In this document: positions 1-8,973 of the stretch, piece after piece
Numbering within the stretch: the first letter of the stretch is position 1
Layout of the letters: every line of letters starts with the position of its first letter
From: Phenylobacterium kunshanense
GTDB taxonomy: Bacteria; Pseudomonadota; Alphaproteobacteria; Caulobacterales; Caulobacteraceae
Assembly (NCBI RefSeq): GCF_003254525.1
Contig: NZ_QFYS01000004.1
Location: 124,001 to 188,000, forward strand
Length of the DNA stretch: 64,000 nucleotides
Direction: 5' to 3'
Made by a program: the position numbers and the translations under genes
Notes under the pieces: model-generated
The model's input: only the letters and a program-made list of their open reading frames with translations
The model's database searches: none
Told to the model about the DNA's origin: nothing

Positions 1-1
1 A

Positions 2-1186
2 TCCTCGGGCTCGGGCTTCTTCATCTCGGCCGACGGCTACATCGTCACCAACAACCACGTGGTCGAGAACGCCGAGACCATCAAGGTCGTCCTGAAGGAC
101 GAGACCGAACTGGAGGCCGAGATCGTCGGCCGCGACGAGGCCACCGACCTGGCCGTGCTGCGGGTCAAGAGCCGCCGGGGGCCGTTCCCGTTCGTGAGCT
201 TCGAGAACGCCGGCAAGCCGCGCGTGGGCGACTGGGTCATCACGCTGGGCAATCCGTTCGGCCTGGGCGGCACCGCCACGGCCGGCATCGTCTCGGCCTA
301 CGGCCGTGACATCGGCGAGACTTTCGTCGACTACATCCAGATCGACGCGCCCATCAACCGGGGCAACTCGGGCGGCCCGACCTTCGACATCTACGGCCGG
401 GTCATCGGCGTGAACACGGCGATCTTCTCGCCGTCAGGCGGCTCGGTCGGCATCGGTTTCGCGATTCCCGCGGAGGTCGCCGAGACCGTAACCCGCCAGC
501 TCATCGCCGGCGGCCGCGTGGAGCGCGGCTATATCGGCGCGACGATCCAGAACTTCACCGCCGAGATGGCCGAGGCCCAGGGCCTGGGCGACCAGAAGGG
601 CGCGATCGTCTCGGACATCAGTCCCGGCGGTCCGTCCTCGCGCGCCGGGGTGCAGGTGGGCGATATCGTGGTGGCCGTGAACGGCGTCTCCGTGAAGAGC
701 TCGTCCGACCTCACGCGGCAGGTGGCGCGCGTCCGCTCCGGCGATGTCCTGAAGCTGGACGTGATCCGGGAAGGCAAGAAGCGCGTCATCGAAGTCCGGT
801 CGGGCGTGCGCCCCTCCGAGCGCGAACTGGCGGCCAACGACAACTCGGACGGCGCCGCCACGCCGCCTGGGGCTGCTCCGGGCGCGCGGGCGCCAGTGCT
901 CGGCATGTCGCTGGCGCCGCTCGATGAGGCGACGCGCAACCGGCTCAACCTGCCGGCCGATGTCCGCGGCGCGGTGGTGGAAAGCGTGGAGCAGGGCTCT
1001 GACGCGGGCTCCAAGGGGCTGCGCCGGGGCGACATCATCACGCGGGCGAACGACCGCGCGGTGGGGGCGCCGGCCGACCTCGCGGCCGCCGTCGACGCCG
1101 CCAAGAAGGCCGGCCGCACCAGCGTGCTGGTGGGCATCCTGCGCAACGGCCGGACCGCCTTCCTGCCGCTGAAGATTTCGGGGTAG
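2..1186 (+). CDS. Do/HtrA family periplasmic serine protease (5' end cut by window)
   Basis: This is a trypsin-like serine protease with two PDZ domains that degrades or refolds damaged envelope proteins. The N-terminus, including any signal peptide, lies outside the window. The catalytic triad is visible: His in TNNHVV at about base 56, Asp in ATDLAVL at about base 146, and Ser in RGNSGGP at base 368. Two PDZ domains follow, one beginning YIGATIQ and the second beginning VLGMSLAP. The last codon is followed 30 bp later by an OmpR-type regulator and its kinase, so the protease is probably part of, or controlled by, an envelope-stress two-component locus. It cannot be assigned to DegP, DegQ or MucD from sequence alone. 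Confidence 0.93.
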   Translation, partial: SSGSGFFISADGYIVTNNHVVENAETIKVVLKDETELEAEIVGRDEATDLAVLRVKSRRGPFPFVSFENAGKPRVGDWVITLGNPFGLGGTATAGIVSAYGRDIGETFVDYIQIDAPINRGNSGGPTFDIYGRVIGVNTAIFSPSGGSVGIGFAIPAEVAETVTRQLIAGGRVERGYIGATIQNFTAEMAEAQGLGDQKGAIVSDISPGGPSSRAGVQVGDIVVAVNGVSVKSSSDLTRQVARVRSGDVLKLDVIREGKKRVIEVRSGVRPSERELAANDNSDGAATPPGAAPGARAPVLGMSLAPLDEATRNRLNLPADVRGAVVESVEQGSDAGSKGLRRGDIITRANDRAVGAPADLAAAVDAAKKAGRTSVLVGILRNGRTAFLPLKISG

Positions 1187-1216
1187 ATTCCCCACTCAGC
1201 AGGGGCGGGGAATCAG

Positions 1217-1888
1217 ATGCGGATCCTGATCGTCGAGGACGACCTCGAGGCGGCCGAGGCCATGGCGCGGGGCCTGACCGAGGTCGGCCATGAGTGCGCC
1301 CGTGGCGCCGATGGCGAGGAAGGCCTCGCTGCGGCCCGAGCGGGCGAGTTCGACGTGATGATCGTCGATCGCATGATGCCGCGGATGAACGGCGTCCAAC
1401 TCGTCGAGACTCTGCGTCGCGAGGGCGACCGCACCCCGGTGCTGTTCCTTTCGGCCCTGGGCGAAGTGGGCGACCGGGTGGATGGCTTGCAGGCGGGCGC
1501 CGACGACTATCTCGTGAAGCCCTATGCCTTCGCCGAGCTGATCGCGCGCATCGAGGCCCTGGCTCGCCGTCGCGACACCGGTTCGGTCCAGACCCTGCTG
1601 AAGGTGGGCGAGCTGGAGATGGACCTCATCGCCCGCACGGTGCACCGCCAAGGCAAGGAGATCGACCTCCAGCCTCGCGAGTTCCAGCTCCTGGAATTCA
1701 TGATGCGCCACGCCGGCCAGTCGGTGACCCGCACCATGCTGTTGGAGAAGGTCTGGCACTACCACTTCGACCCGCAGACCAACGTCATCGACGTCCACAT
1801 TTCGCGGCTGCGGTCCAAGATCGACAAGGGCTTTGACCGCCCGATGCTGCAGACCGTGCGGGGCGCGGGCTACCGGCTGGACGCCTAA
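1217..1888 (+). CDS. OmpR/PhoB family response regulator
   Basis: This two-domain DNA-binding response regulator has 223 residues, the usual length. The receiver domain shows the acidic pair D8/D9, the phospho-acceptor D51 in MIVDRMMP, S79 and K101 in DDYLVKPY. The winged-helix output domain occupies about residues 125-222 and ends in the typical VRGAGYRLDA. The start ATG at 1217 follows a GGGGCGGGG stretch that can act as ribosome binding site. The cognate kinase starts 9 bp after its stop, so they are co-transcribed. The preceding HtrA gene suggests a role in envelope stress or metal response, which is inference. Confidence 0.95.
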   Translation: MRILIVEDDLEAAEAMARGLTEVGHECARGADGEEGLAAARAGEFDVMIVDRMMPRMNGVQLVETLRREGDRTPVLFLSALGEVGDRVDGLQAGADDYLVKPYAFAELIARIEALARRRDTGSVQTLLKVGELEMDLIARTVHRQGKEIDLQPREFQLLEFMMRHAGQSVTRTMLLEKVWHYHFDPQTNVIDVHISRLRSKIDKGFDRPMLQTVRGAGYRLDA

Positions 1889-1897
1889 GCGCGCGCC

Positions 1898-3304
1898 ATG
1901 GCGGTGCGCCTGCCCCGCATCTTCCGCACCACGCCGTTCCGGCTGACGCTGCTGTTCGTGATGCTGTTCGCGAGCGCCGCGTTCGCCTTCCTGGCCTACA
2001 TCTACGTGGCGACGGCCGGCGAGGCGACGCGGCGGACCGAGCGCGAGATCGTTCGCGAGATGCGTTCCCTGGTGGATGTCTACGACCGTGCGGGCGTCGA
2101 TGCCGTCAACCAGTCGCTGATCGAACGGGCCGCCAGCGAGAAGCCGTTCCTCTACCTGTTGCTGACCAAGGACGGCCGCCGCATCTCGGGCTCCATCGAG
2201 GAGAGTCCGGTCGAGAACTTCACCGGCGCCCCGGCCTGGGCGACGTTCCAGGTGACCGACGAGACTCCGGACGGCCGCGAGGTGAAGCACCCCGCGCGCG
2301 GCATGCAGCAGCAGCTCCACGGCGGGGAGATCCTCTTCGTCGGCGCCGACGCGGGCGAGGACGAGGCCTATGTGGCGCGCGTCTCGCGGGCGCTGTGGGC
2401 CTCGGTGGCCCTGGTGGTCCTGCTGGGACTGGGCGGCGGCCTGCTGGTCAGCCGCAACGTCTCGCGCACGATGGTCAACCTGATCGAGGTGGTGGAGCGG
2501 GTGCGCAACGGCGAACAGGGTGTGCGCGCCCGGGTTCGGGGGGCCAAGGACGAGTTCGACGAGCTGGCGCAGGGCGTGAACGAGATGTTGGATCGTCTCG
2601 AGCGATCCATGGCCGGACACAAGCACGCCGGAGACGCCATCGCCCACGACCTGCGCTCGCCGCTGACCCGCCTGCGGGCGCGGCTGGAAACGGCCTATCT
2701 GGACGTGGAGTCCGGCAAGGGCGACCCGACCCAGGCCCTGGCCCAGGCGCTGGAGGACACCGACGGGGTGCTGAAGACCTTCGGCGCCGTGCTGTCGATC
2801 GCTCGGCTGCAGGCCGCCGGCGCCGCGCCCGACCCGGTGCTGTTCGACCCCGCCGATCTGGCCGCCGACATCGCCGAACTCTACGAACCCTTCTGCGAGG
2901 AGAAGGACATCGACTTCTCGGCCGAGCTCGCCAAGGACCTGACGGTGCGCGGCAACCGCGAGTTCCTGGCCCAGGCCCTGGCCAACATCCTCGACAACGC
3001 CGTGAAGTACACGCCGGCGGGCGGGGCGATCATGCTGCGGGTGCGGCGGCGCTCCTCGGGCGAGGTGGAGTTCTCGGTGACCGACACCGGCCCCGGCGTA
3101 CCCGAGGAGGACCGCGAGCGCGTCATCCAGCGGTTCGTTCGCCTGGAGAACAGCCGGAACGAGCCCGGCGCGGGCCTTGGGCTGTCACTGGTCGGCGCGG
3201 TGGCCGAGGCGCACGGTGGCCGGCTGGAACTGTCCGAGGGACCTGGCAAGGTCGGCGAGATGGGCCCGGGCCTGCGCGTGGCCTTCATTCTGCCCAGGGC
3301 CTGA
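1898..3304 (+). CDS. Membrane sensor histidine kinase
   Basis: This is a class I histidine kinase of 468 residues that would phosphorylate the upstream OmpR-type regulator. It has a membrane segment at about residues 15-36, a periplasmic sensor region of about 125 residues with no recognised fold, a second membrane segment at about 164-184, then HAMP. The H-box is IAHDLRSPLTRL with His250. The ATP-binding domain shows the N-box LDNAVKYTP, the G1 box DTGPGVPEE and the G2 box GAGLGLSL. The ligand is unknown. Confidence 0.95.
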   Translation: MAVRLPRIFRTTPFRLTLLFVMLFASAAFAFLAYIYVATAGEATRRTEREIVREMRSLVDVYDRAGVDAVNQSLIERAASEKPFLYLLLTKDGRRISGSIEESPVENFTGAPAWATFQVTDETPDGREVKHPARGMQQQLHGGEILFVGADAGEDEAYVARVSRALWASVALVVLLGLGGGLLVSRNVSRTMVNLIEVVERVRNGEQGVRARVRGAKDEFDELAQGVNEMLDRLERSMAGHKHAGDAIAHDLRSPLTRLRARLETAYLDVESGKGDPTQALAQALEDTDGVLKTFGAVLSIARLQAAGAAPDPVLFDPADLAADIAELYEPFCEEKDIDFSAELAKDLTVRGNREFLAQALANILDNAVKYTPAGGAIMLRVRRRSSGEVEFSVTDTGPGVPEEDRERVIQRFVRLENSRNEPGAGLGLSLVGAVAEAHGGRLELSEGPGKVGEMGPGLRVAFILPRA

Positions 3305-3365
3305 CGCACTCGCCGGTTCGCGTGCGCCGCGCTAAAGCTGTCGCCGCAGTTGTGGGGAACAATCG

Positions 3366-4067
3366 ATGCGAAAGATCCTAGTGCGCCTGATGGCGGTGGC
3401 GCTTGTCCTCGCCGCGCCTTCAGCCGCGGCGTCCGAGCCGGTGAAGATCATCGATGTGATGGTTCATCCCTACTACGACGCCGGCATCCTGTCCGGTGGC
3501 CGCCGGATGGTCCAGGTCGGACGCGACTTCGACGCCTTGCTCCAGTCGGACCGGCGCGAGGATGTGGCGGCCGCGCGCGACAAGGTGCTCGCCCATCCGG
3601 AACTCATCACCCCCATGACCATGATGGTCCTGGCGATCCGCCTGTACGACGTGGGCCTGCGCGACGACTCCGTCTTCTGGTTCTACGTGGCAAAGGACCG
3701 CTGGAGCACGCTGTCCGACACCATCGATGTCTCGGGGCCGGCCTTCGGCGGCGCCGAGGAGGCGGTGAAGAACTTCGCCTATCTCGCCGGGCCGTCCATC
3801 AACGGCTACGCCTTCTGCGACGTCGGCAAGCAGCAGGCCGCCCGCGTGCGAGCGGTCGATTGGGTGGAGCAACATCCCTATCAGGTAATCTTCTCGGACA
3901 GGCTTCCGGCCCTTCGCGGCGACCGGCGGGCGAACCTGGCGCGGTCGATCGCCGGGCTCCGCAAGGAGGTGGCCGAGGAGCGTGCCTATCTCTCCGATCC
4001 GAAGAAGGTGGCGGCCCTCCGGGCGGCGCGACAGCAGAACGGCGCTGACGCCAGGTACTGCTGGTAG
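3366..4067 (+). CDS. Secreted protein of unknown function
   Basis: A 233-residue protein begins with a typical signal peptide (positively charged MRK, a hydrophobic stretch, and a likely cleavage after SAAAS at about residue 22). The start ATG is preceded by GGGGAA at good spacing. The mature part is soluble, with two cysteines, one in YAFCDVG and one as the penultimate residue (CW). No catalytic motif was recognised. It sits between a two-component pair and a convergent DoxX gene, and may be a single-gene unit. Codon use matches its neighbours. Confidence 0.8.
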   Translation: MRKILVRLMAVALVLAAPSAAASEPVKIIDVMVHPYYDAGILSGGRRMVQVGRDFDALLQSDRREDVAAARDKVLAHPELITPMTMMVLAIRLYDVGLRDDSVFWFYVAKDRWSTLSDTIDVSGPAFGGAEEAVKNFAYLAGPSINGYAFCDVGKQQAARVRAVDWVEQHPYQVIFSDRLPALRGDRRANLARSIAGLRKEVAEERAYLSDPKKVAALRAARQQNGADARYCW

Positions 4068-4070
4068 GCT

Positions 4071-4517
4071 TCAGCGGCGCTGGAGGCCCGCCCGCCGCCG
4101 CCAGACCAGTCCGTCGACGGCGAAGCGGCCCGGGCCGTGAGTCGCCAGGAGCAGGCCGATCAGCACCAGCGCCAGCGACGGGAACGAGGCCCGCAGGCCG
4201 GCATGGTGGTCCACCATGGCGATCGCCACCACGAAGTTCGCGGCGCAGAGCAGGCCGGCCCAGCGGGTCAAGGCGCCGAGGATGAACGCCAGGCCGCAGG
4301 CGAACTGAAGACCGCCGTCGAACGGCGCGAGCAGCTCGGGGTAGGGGAAGCCAAACTGCTTCAGGAAGGCGACGAACTTCTGCATATGCTCGGCGCTGGT
4401 GATGTTGTCCCAGACGCCCCAGACCAGGAACCCGCCCACGCCGATGCGCAGCGCCAGCAGCGCGGCGTCGGCGCCCCTGGCGAGACCGTCCAGCCGAACC
4501 AGTCTCGAGATGTTCAC
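4071..4517 (-). CDS. DoxX family membrane protein
   Basis: This is a small integral membrane protein of the DoxX family with four predicted hydrophobic segments (for example GVGGFLVWGVWDNI and FACGLAFILGAL). The family is linked to thiol and redox homeostasis or quinone chemistry, but this member's substrate is unknown. The GTG start at 4517 is chosen because it follows a GGGGGG run at suitable spacing and gives a 148-residue protein. An upstream ATG at 4565 would add 16 residues with no membrane character and almost reach the divergent glnE gene. It converges with the secreted unknown, with stop codons 3 bp apart. Confidence 0.85.
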   Translation of the reverse strand: MNISRLVRLDGLARGADAALLALRIGVGGFLVWGVWDNITSAEHMQKFVAFLKQFGFPYPELLAPFDGGLQFACGLAFILGALTRWAGLLCAANFVVAIAMVDHHAGLRASFPSLALVLIGLLLATHGPGRFAVDGLVWRRRAGLQRR

Positions 4518-4578
4518 GCGTGCGCCCCCCTGGCAGATGGGCGAGGTTGAGGACGCGCACGCCATGAGGTCGACTTAA

Positions 4579-7470
4579 ATGTCCGTAATCGCCGACGCCC
4601 TCCGCCCTTGCGGCCCGGTGCTGGACGCGCGGGCGGCCGAGCGGGCGCGGGAGATCGTCGCGGACGCCGTATGGTCTCCGGAGCTGGAGCGCGCCTGGCC
4701 CGCCCTGGAGCCGGTGTTCGGCGCCTCGGCCTATCTGGCGGGCCTCGCGCGCCGAAATCCTCAGCGGCTGGCCGACCTGCTGGCCAGCGATCCCGATCGG
4801 CGCCTGGAGGACATCCTGGCGCGTACGGCGGCGGTGGGGGAACTGCTGCCCGATCAGGCCCAGGCGCCGCTCAGGCTGCTGAAGCAGGAGCTCCACCTGC
4901 TGACCGCCGTGGCCGACCTGGGTGGCGTCTGGGACCTGGACCAGGTGACCGGCGCCCTGACCCGCTTCGCCGACGCGGCGGTGGCGGCGTCGCTGATGTC
5001 GGCGGCGCGCGGCGAGGTCGATGCCGGACGCCTGAAGCGCCTGGGCGAGGGCGAACAGGGACCCGTGCCGGGCTGGTTTTGCATCGCCATGGGCAAGCAG
5101 GGCGCGTTCGAGCTGAACTACTCCAGCGACATCGACGTCTCGGTCTTCTTCGATCCCGAAGTGCTGGTCGAGGTGATCGGCGAGGGCGTGGAACTCCAGG
5201 CTTTCGCCGTGCGGCTGACGCATCGCGTATCCGAACTGATGCAGGCCAAGACCTCGGATGGCTATGTCTTCCGCATGGACCTGCGCCTCAGGCCCGACCC
5301 CTCGTCGACGCCGCCGGCGGTGTCGACGCCGGCGGCCCTGGAGTACTACGAGACCGTGGGCCAGAACTGGGAGCGCGCGGCCTTCATCAAGGCTCGGCCG
5401 TGCGCCGGAGACCTGACAGCGGCGCGCGCCTTCCTCGGCGAACTCATCCCCTACATATGGCGCAAGAACCTCGACTTCGCGGCCATCGCCGACATCCATT
5501 CCATCAAGCGCCAGATCCACGCCCACAAGGTCGACGAGCGGGTCTCGGCCAAGGGCGTCGACCTGAAGCTGGGGCGGGGCGGCATCCGCGAGATCGAGTT
5601 CTACGTCCAGACGCAGCAGCTCATCCTGGGCGGTCGACACCCCGAGCTGCGCAGTCCGCGGACGCTGGACGCCCTTGAGGCGCTCAGGGCGGCGGGCCAC
5701 GTGACGGACGCGGCCGCGCACGACCTGACGGAGAGCTACCATCTGCTCCGGGCCGTCGAGCACCGCATCCAGATGCTGGAGGACGAGCAGACGCACAAGC
5801 TGCCGGAGTCCGACAACGATCGACGGCGCGTCGCGGCCCTGACTGGCTCCGAGCCGCTGCGCAGCTTCGACGCGCGGATCACGCGGACGCTGAAGACCGT
5901 CAACGCCCGCTACGGCGAGCTGTTCGCCGAGGAAGAGCAGCTCTCGTCGCGGTTCGGCAGCCTGGTGTTCACCGGCGTCGACGACGACCCCGAGACCCTG
6001 GCCACCATCGCCCGAATGGGCTTCACCAACCCACCCTGGGTGTCGCAGACCATCCGAAGCTGGCACCACGGCCACGTGGCCGCGACGCGGACCGAGCGGG
6101 GCCGGGAGCTGTTCACCCGCCTCGCGCCGCGCCTGCTGGAGGCGGCCCATGCGACGGGCGCGCCGGACGCGGCGTTCAACCGCTTCTGCGACTTCTTCGG
6201 CGGCCTGACGACCGGCGTGCAGCTCCAGTCGCTGTTCCTGGCCCAGCCGAAGCTGTTCGAACTGGTGGTCCAGGTGCTGGCCTTCGCCCCGCGCCTCGCC
6301 AACACCCTGGCGCGGCGGCCGGCGGCGATCGACGCCATGCTCGACCCGGACTTCTTCTCGCCGATCGAGATCGAGAACGAGCGCGCCGATATGCAGCGGG
6401 CCGTGGCGCGCGCCGACGGATTCGAAGCCGCCATGGACGTGGTGCGGCGGGTGCATCGCGAGCAGGCGTTCCGCGTCGGCGTGCAGGTGATGAGCGGCGC
6501 CGCGACGGCCGAGGTCGCCGGCCGGGCGTTCGCGGACCTCGCCGACCTGTGCATCGAGGTGCTGGCGCCGGCGGCGCTGGCCGAGGCGGTGCGGATGGGC
6601 GGAGCCTTCCCCGGCGAGGTGGCGGTGGTCGCGCTGGGCAAGTGCGGATCGCGGGAGATGAGCGCCTCGTCCGACCTGGACCTCATGACGCTCTACCGGG
6701 CCGCCGACCCGGCCGCGATGTCGGAGCTCAAGGGCTGGGACGCTTCGGCCTTCTACGGCCGCTTCACCCAGCGGCTGATCGCGGCGCTGTCCAGTCCCAC
6801 GGCGGAAGGGCAGCTCTACGAGGTCGACATGCAACTTCGGCCGTCGGGCACCAAGGGCCCGGTGGCGGTGAGCGCGTCGGCCTTCGACCGCTACTACGAG
6901 GGCGAGGCGGAAACCTGGGAGTTCCTGGCGCTGACCCGGGCGCGGGTCGTCTGGGCCACGTCCGACGCCTTCGCCGCCGATGCCCGGGCCGCCGTGGAGC
7001 GCGCGCTGCGCCGGCCCCGGGACCGCAAGGCCACCGTTCGCGACGTCCGTGAGATGCGCGAGCTGCTGGAGCGCGAGCGGCCGCCCAAGGGGGATTGGGA
7101 CCTCAAGCTCAGTCCCGGCGGCCTTGTGGACATCGAGTTCGCCGTGCAGTTCCTGCAGCTGGCCCACGCCGCGGATGGCGGCCCGCTGGCTCCCAACACC
7201 GCCCAGGCGCTGGAGGCGGTGGGCGCGGCCGGCTTCGTCGGCGAGAAGTCGCTGGCGGCGCTCGCCGACGCCTGGCGGCTGCAGCAGAACCTGACCCAGC
7301 TTCTGAAGGTCGCCCTGGGAGACGACGCCGATCCGGCCCAGGAGCCCAAGGCGCTGCAGGCCTTGCTGGCGCGGGCCGGCGAGGTGAAGACGTTCAAGTC
7401 GCTGGGCAAGCGGCTCGCGGAGGCGCAGGCCGCCGCCCGCGCCGCCTATCTCGAGGTGGTGAAGGCCTGA
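4579..7470 (+). CDS. glnE: Bifunctional glutamine synthetase adenylyltransferase/adenylyl-removing enzyme
   Basis: GlnE attaches and removes AMP on glutamine synthetase in response to the PII protein, tuning ammonia assimilation. At 963 residues it has the full length of the family. Two nucleotidyltransferase domains are visible, each with the G-K-x-G...S-S-D-x-D signature: MGKQGAFELN with SSDIDV in the N-terminal deadenylylation half, and LGKCGSREM with SSDLDL in the C-terminal adenylylation half. It starts 61 bp from the divergent DoxX gene. An EF-hand protein follows 62 bp downstream. Confidence 0.96.
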   Translation: MSVIADALRPCGPVLDARAAERAREIVADAVWSPELERAWPALEPVFGASAYLAGLARRNPQRLADLLASDPDRRLEDILARTAAVGELLPDQAQAPLRLLKQELHLLTAVADLGGVWDLDQVTGALTRFADAAVAASLMSAARGEVDAGRLKRLGEGEQGPVPGWFCIAMGKQGAFELNYSSDIDVSVFFDPEVLVEVIGEGVELQAFAVRLTHRVSELMQAKTSDGYVFRMDLRLRPDPSSTPPAVSTPAALEYYETVGQNWERAAFIKARPCAGDLTAARAFLGELIPYIWRKNLDFAAIADIHSIKRQIHAHKVDERVSAKGVDLKLGRGGIREIEFYVQTQQLILGGRHPELRSPRTLDALEALRAAGHVTDAAAHDLTESYHLLRAVEHRIQMLEDEQTHKLPESDNDRRRVAALTGSEPLRSFDARITRTLKTVNARYGELFAEEEQLSSRFGSLVFTGVDDDPETLATIARMGFTNPPWVSQTIRSWHHGHVAATRTERGRELFTRLAPRLLEAAHATGAPDAAFNRFCDFFGGLTTGVQLQSLFLAQPKLFELVVQVLAFAPRLANTLARRPAAIDAMLDPDFFSPIEIENERADMQRAVARADGFEAAMDVVRRVHREQAFRVGVQVMSGAATAEVAGRAFADLADLCIEVLAPAALAEAVRMGGAFPGEVAVVALGKCGSREMSASSDLDLMTLYRAADPAAMSELKGWDASAFYGRFTQRLIAALSSPTAEGQLYEVDMQLRPSGTKGPVAVSASAFDRYYEGEAETWEFLALTRARVVWATSDAFAADARAAVERALRRPRDRKATVRDVREMRELLERERPPKGDWDLKLSPGGLVDIEFAVQFLQLAHAADGGPLAPNTAQALEAVGAAGFVGEKSLAALADAWRLQQNLTQLLKVALGDDADPAQEPKALQALLARAGEVKTFKSLGKRLAEAQAAARAAYLEVVKA

Positions 7471-7532
7471 CGACGGAATTCCCACGTTGCTGCGTGGAAG
7501 AGGTCAGGGGGCGTTTTGACACCCGAGGCTAC

Positions 7533-7982
7533 ATGAACCGCTTTCTTCTCTTCGCCGCCGCGGCGGCGCTGATCTCGACCACCGCGCAGGCCCAGCCCGG
7601 GCCGGGGCGCGAGCGCCCGAACTTCGACCGGGACAGCGACGGCAAGGTGACGCTCGCCGAGTTCAAGGCCGCCCGCGCCGAACGCCAGGACCGGATGTTC
7701 GCGAGGCTCGACGCCGACAAGGACGGCAAGGTCACCCAGGCCGAGGCTGACGCCGCTCACAAGCAGGCGGAGTCCATGGGTCGAAAGGGCCGCGGCCACG
7801 GCCCCGGCGGCATGGTGATGCGCTTCGACGGCGACAAGGATGGCGCCGTGACCCGCGCCGAACTCTCCGCCGGCGCCGAGCGCCAGTTCCAGGCGATGGA
7901 CGCCAACAAGGACGGCTGGCTCTCGAAGGAGGAGCTGCTCACAATGCGGCAGAAGATGCGTGGCGGTCCGGGGCCCCGATAG
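7533..7982 (+). CDS. Secreted EF-hand calcium-binding protein
   Basis: This 149-residue protein has a signal peptide (MNRFLLFAAAAALISTTAQA) and then four EF-hand-like loops: DRDSDGKVTLAEF, DADKDGKVTQAE, DGDKDGAVTRAEL and DANKDGWLSKEE. It is expected to bind calcium in the periplasm. The ATG at 7533 is chosen because it starts the signal peptide; the open frame extends upstream into the end of glnE. The ECF sigma factor gene begins 29 bp after its stop, so it may be the first gene of the sigma-factor operon. Confidence 0.88.
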   Translation: MNRFLLFAAAAALISTTAQAQPGPGRERPNFDRDSDGKVTLAEFKAARAERQDRMFARLDADKDGKVTQAEADAAHKQAESMGRKGRGHGPGGMVMRFDGDKDGAVTRAELSAGAERQFQAMDANKDGWLSKEELLTMRQKMRGGPGPR

Positions 7983-8011
7983 CCCGGCCGCCCTTTCGGT
8001 CGAGGCCAGGT

Positions 8012-8557
8012 TTGGGAGACTCCGACGACGAGCTCCTGTCGCGCGTCGCGGCCGGCGATCCGGCGGCGGCGCGCGCGCTCGTGGCGCGCAAGCTGCCGCG
8101 GCTGCTCTCGCTCGCCGGGCGGATGTTGTCCGATCCATCCGAGGCCGAGGACGTGGCGCAGGAAGCCTTTGTGCGGATCTGGAAGCAGGCGCCCAAGTGG
8201 CGCCCCGGTGCGGCGCGTTTCGACACGTGGCTGCACCGGGTGGCTCTGAATCTCTGCTACGACCGCCTCCGTCGCCGCCGCGAGGTGGCCACCGCGAATC
8301 CGCCCGAACAGGCAGACGAGGGCCCCGGGCCGGACAGGGGACTGCAGGCGCTCGACGCTGGACGCCGCGTAGCCGAGGCGCTGGGCCGGCTGCCCGATCG
8401 GCAGCGCGAGGCCATCGTGCTCTGCCACTATCAGGAGCTGGGCAACATCGAGGCGGCTGATGTGATGGGCGTCAGCGTCGAGGCGCTGGAGAGCCTGCTG
8501 GGCCGGGGGCGCCGCTCGCTGCGCGCGGCGTTGATGGATCTGAAGGAGGACGCATGA
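8012..8557 (+). CDS. ECF-family RNA polymerase sigma factor
   Basis: A 181-residue extracytoplasmic-function sigma factor with region 2 (SEAEDVAQEAFVRIWKQ, then TWLHRVALNLCYDRLRRRR) and region 4 (LGRLPDRQREAIVLCHYQEL, then AADVMGVSVEALESLLGRGR). The start appears to be TTG at 8012. Its stop overlaps the ATG of the next gene by 4 bp (ATGA), so translation is coupled to a membrane protein that may be its anti-sigma factor. The following gene resembles a periplasmic metal sensor, so the trio recalls Cnr/Ncc-type metal-responsive sigma systems. That functional link is inference. Confidence 0.93.
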   Translation: MGDSDDELLSRVAAGDPAAARALVARKLPRLLSLAGRMLSDPSEAEDVAQEAFVRIWKQAPKWRPGAARFDTWLHRVALNLCYDRLRRRREVATANPPEQADEGPGPDRGLQALDAGRRVAEALGRLPDRQREAIVLCHYQELGNIEAADVMGVSVEALESLLGRGRRSLRAALMDLKEDA

Positions 8558-8973
8558 CCAGGGACGGCATGACTCCGGAACGTTTTGAAACCCTGGCCGA
8601 GGCCTTCGGCGGGAATGTGGATCGCTGGCCGACCGCCGAGCGGACCGAGGCTTCGCGGCTGATCGCCGCCGATCCTGCATGGACCGGGCGGGTCCTGGCG
8701 CGCGCCGACGAACTGGACGCCATGCTGGCCTCGGCCGCCCTGCCGGTCGCGTCCGGCGCACTTGTCGACCGGATCGTCGCCGGCGCGCCCCGGGCGCGGC
8801 CGCGGTGGCCGGCTTGGCTCGCGCCCGCGGGCCTGGGAGCGGGCCTGGCCGCCGCCTGCGCCGCCGGCGTCATGCTCGGCATGCAGCTGGCTGCGCCACA
8901 GGGCGGGGGCGAGGCGCTGATGACCGCGGCCGACGATGAATTCAGTCTCTATCTCGACGAGGGCGCGGGATGA
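8554..8973 (+). CDS. Single-pass membrane protein, candidate anti-sigma factor
   Basis: This 139-residue protein has an N-terminal cytosolic part of about 85 residues, one hydrophobic segment (about residues 88-112, rich in Ala/Gly) and a short acidic periplasmic tail. No zinc anti-sigma HxxxCxxC motif is visible, so it is not a ZAS-type factor. Four-base overlaps with both the upstream sigma factor and the downstream metal-sensor-like gene make a three-gene coupled unit. The assignment as anti-sigma factor rests on context and topology only. Confidence 0.75.
   Translation: MTRDGMTPERFETLAEAFGGNVDRWPTAERTEASRLIAADPAWTGRVLARADELDAMLASAALPVASGALVDRIVAGAPRARPRWPAWLAPAGLGAGLAAACAAGVMLGMQLAAPQGGGEALMTAADDEFSLYLDEGAG

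Noticed and set aside
3799..7485. 1228-codon open frame on the minus strand opposite glnE
   Set aside because: It is a mirror frame produced by GC-rich third positions of glnE; it crosses the DoxX gene and has no family motifs.
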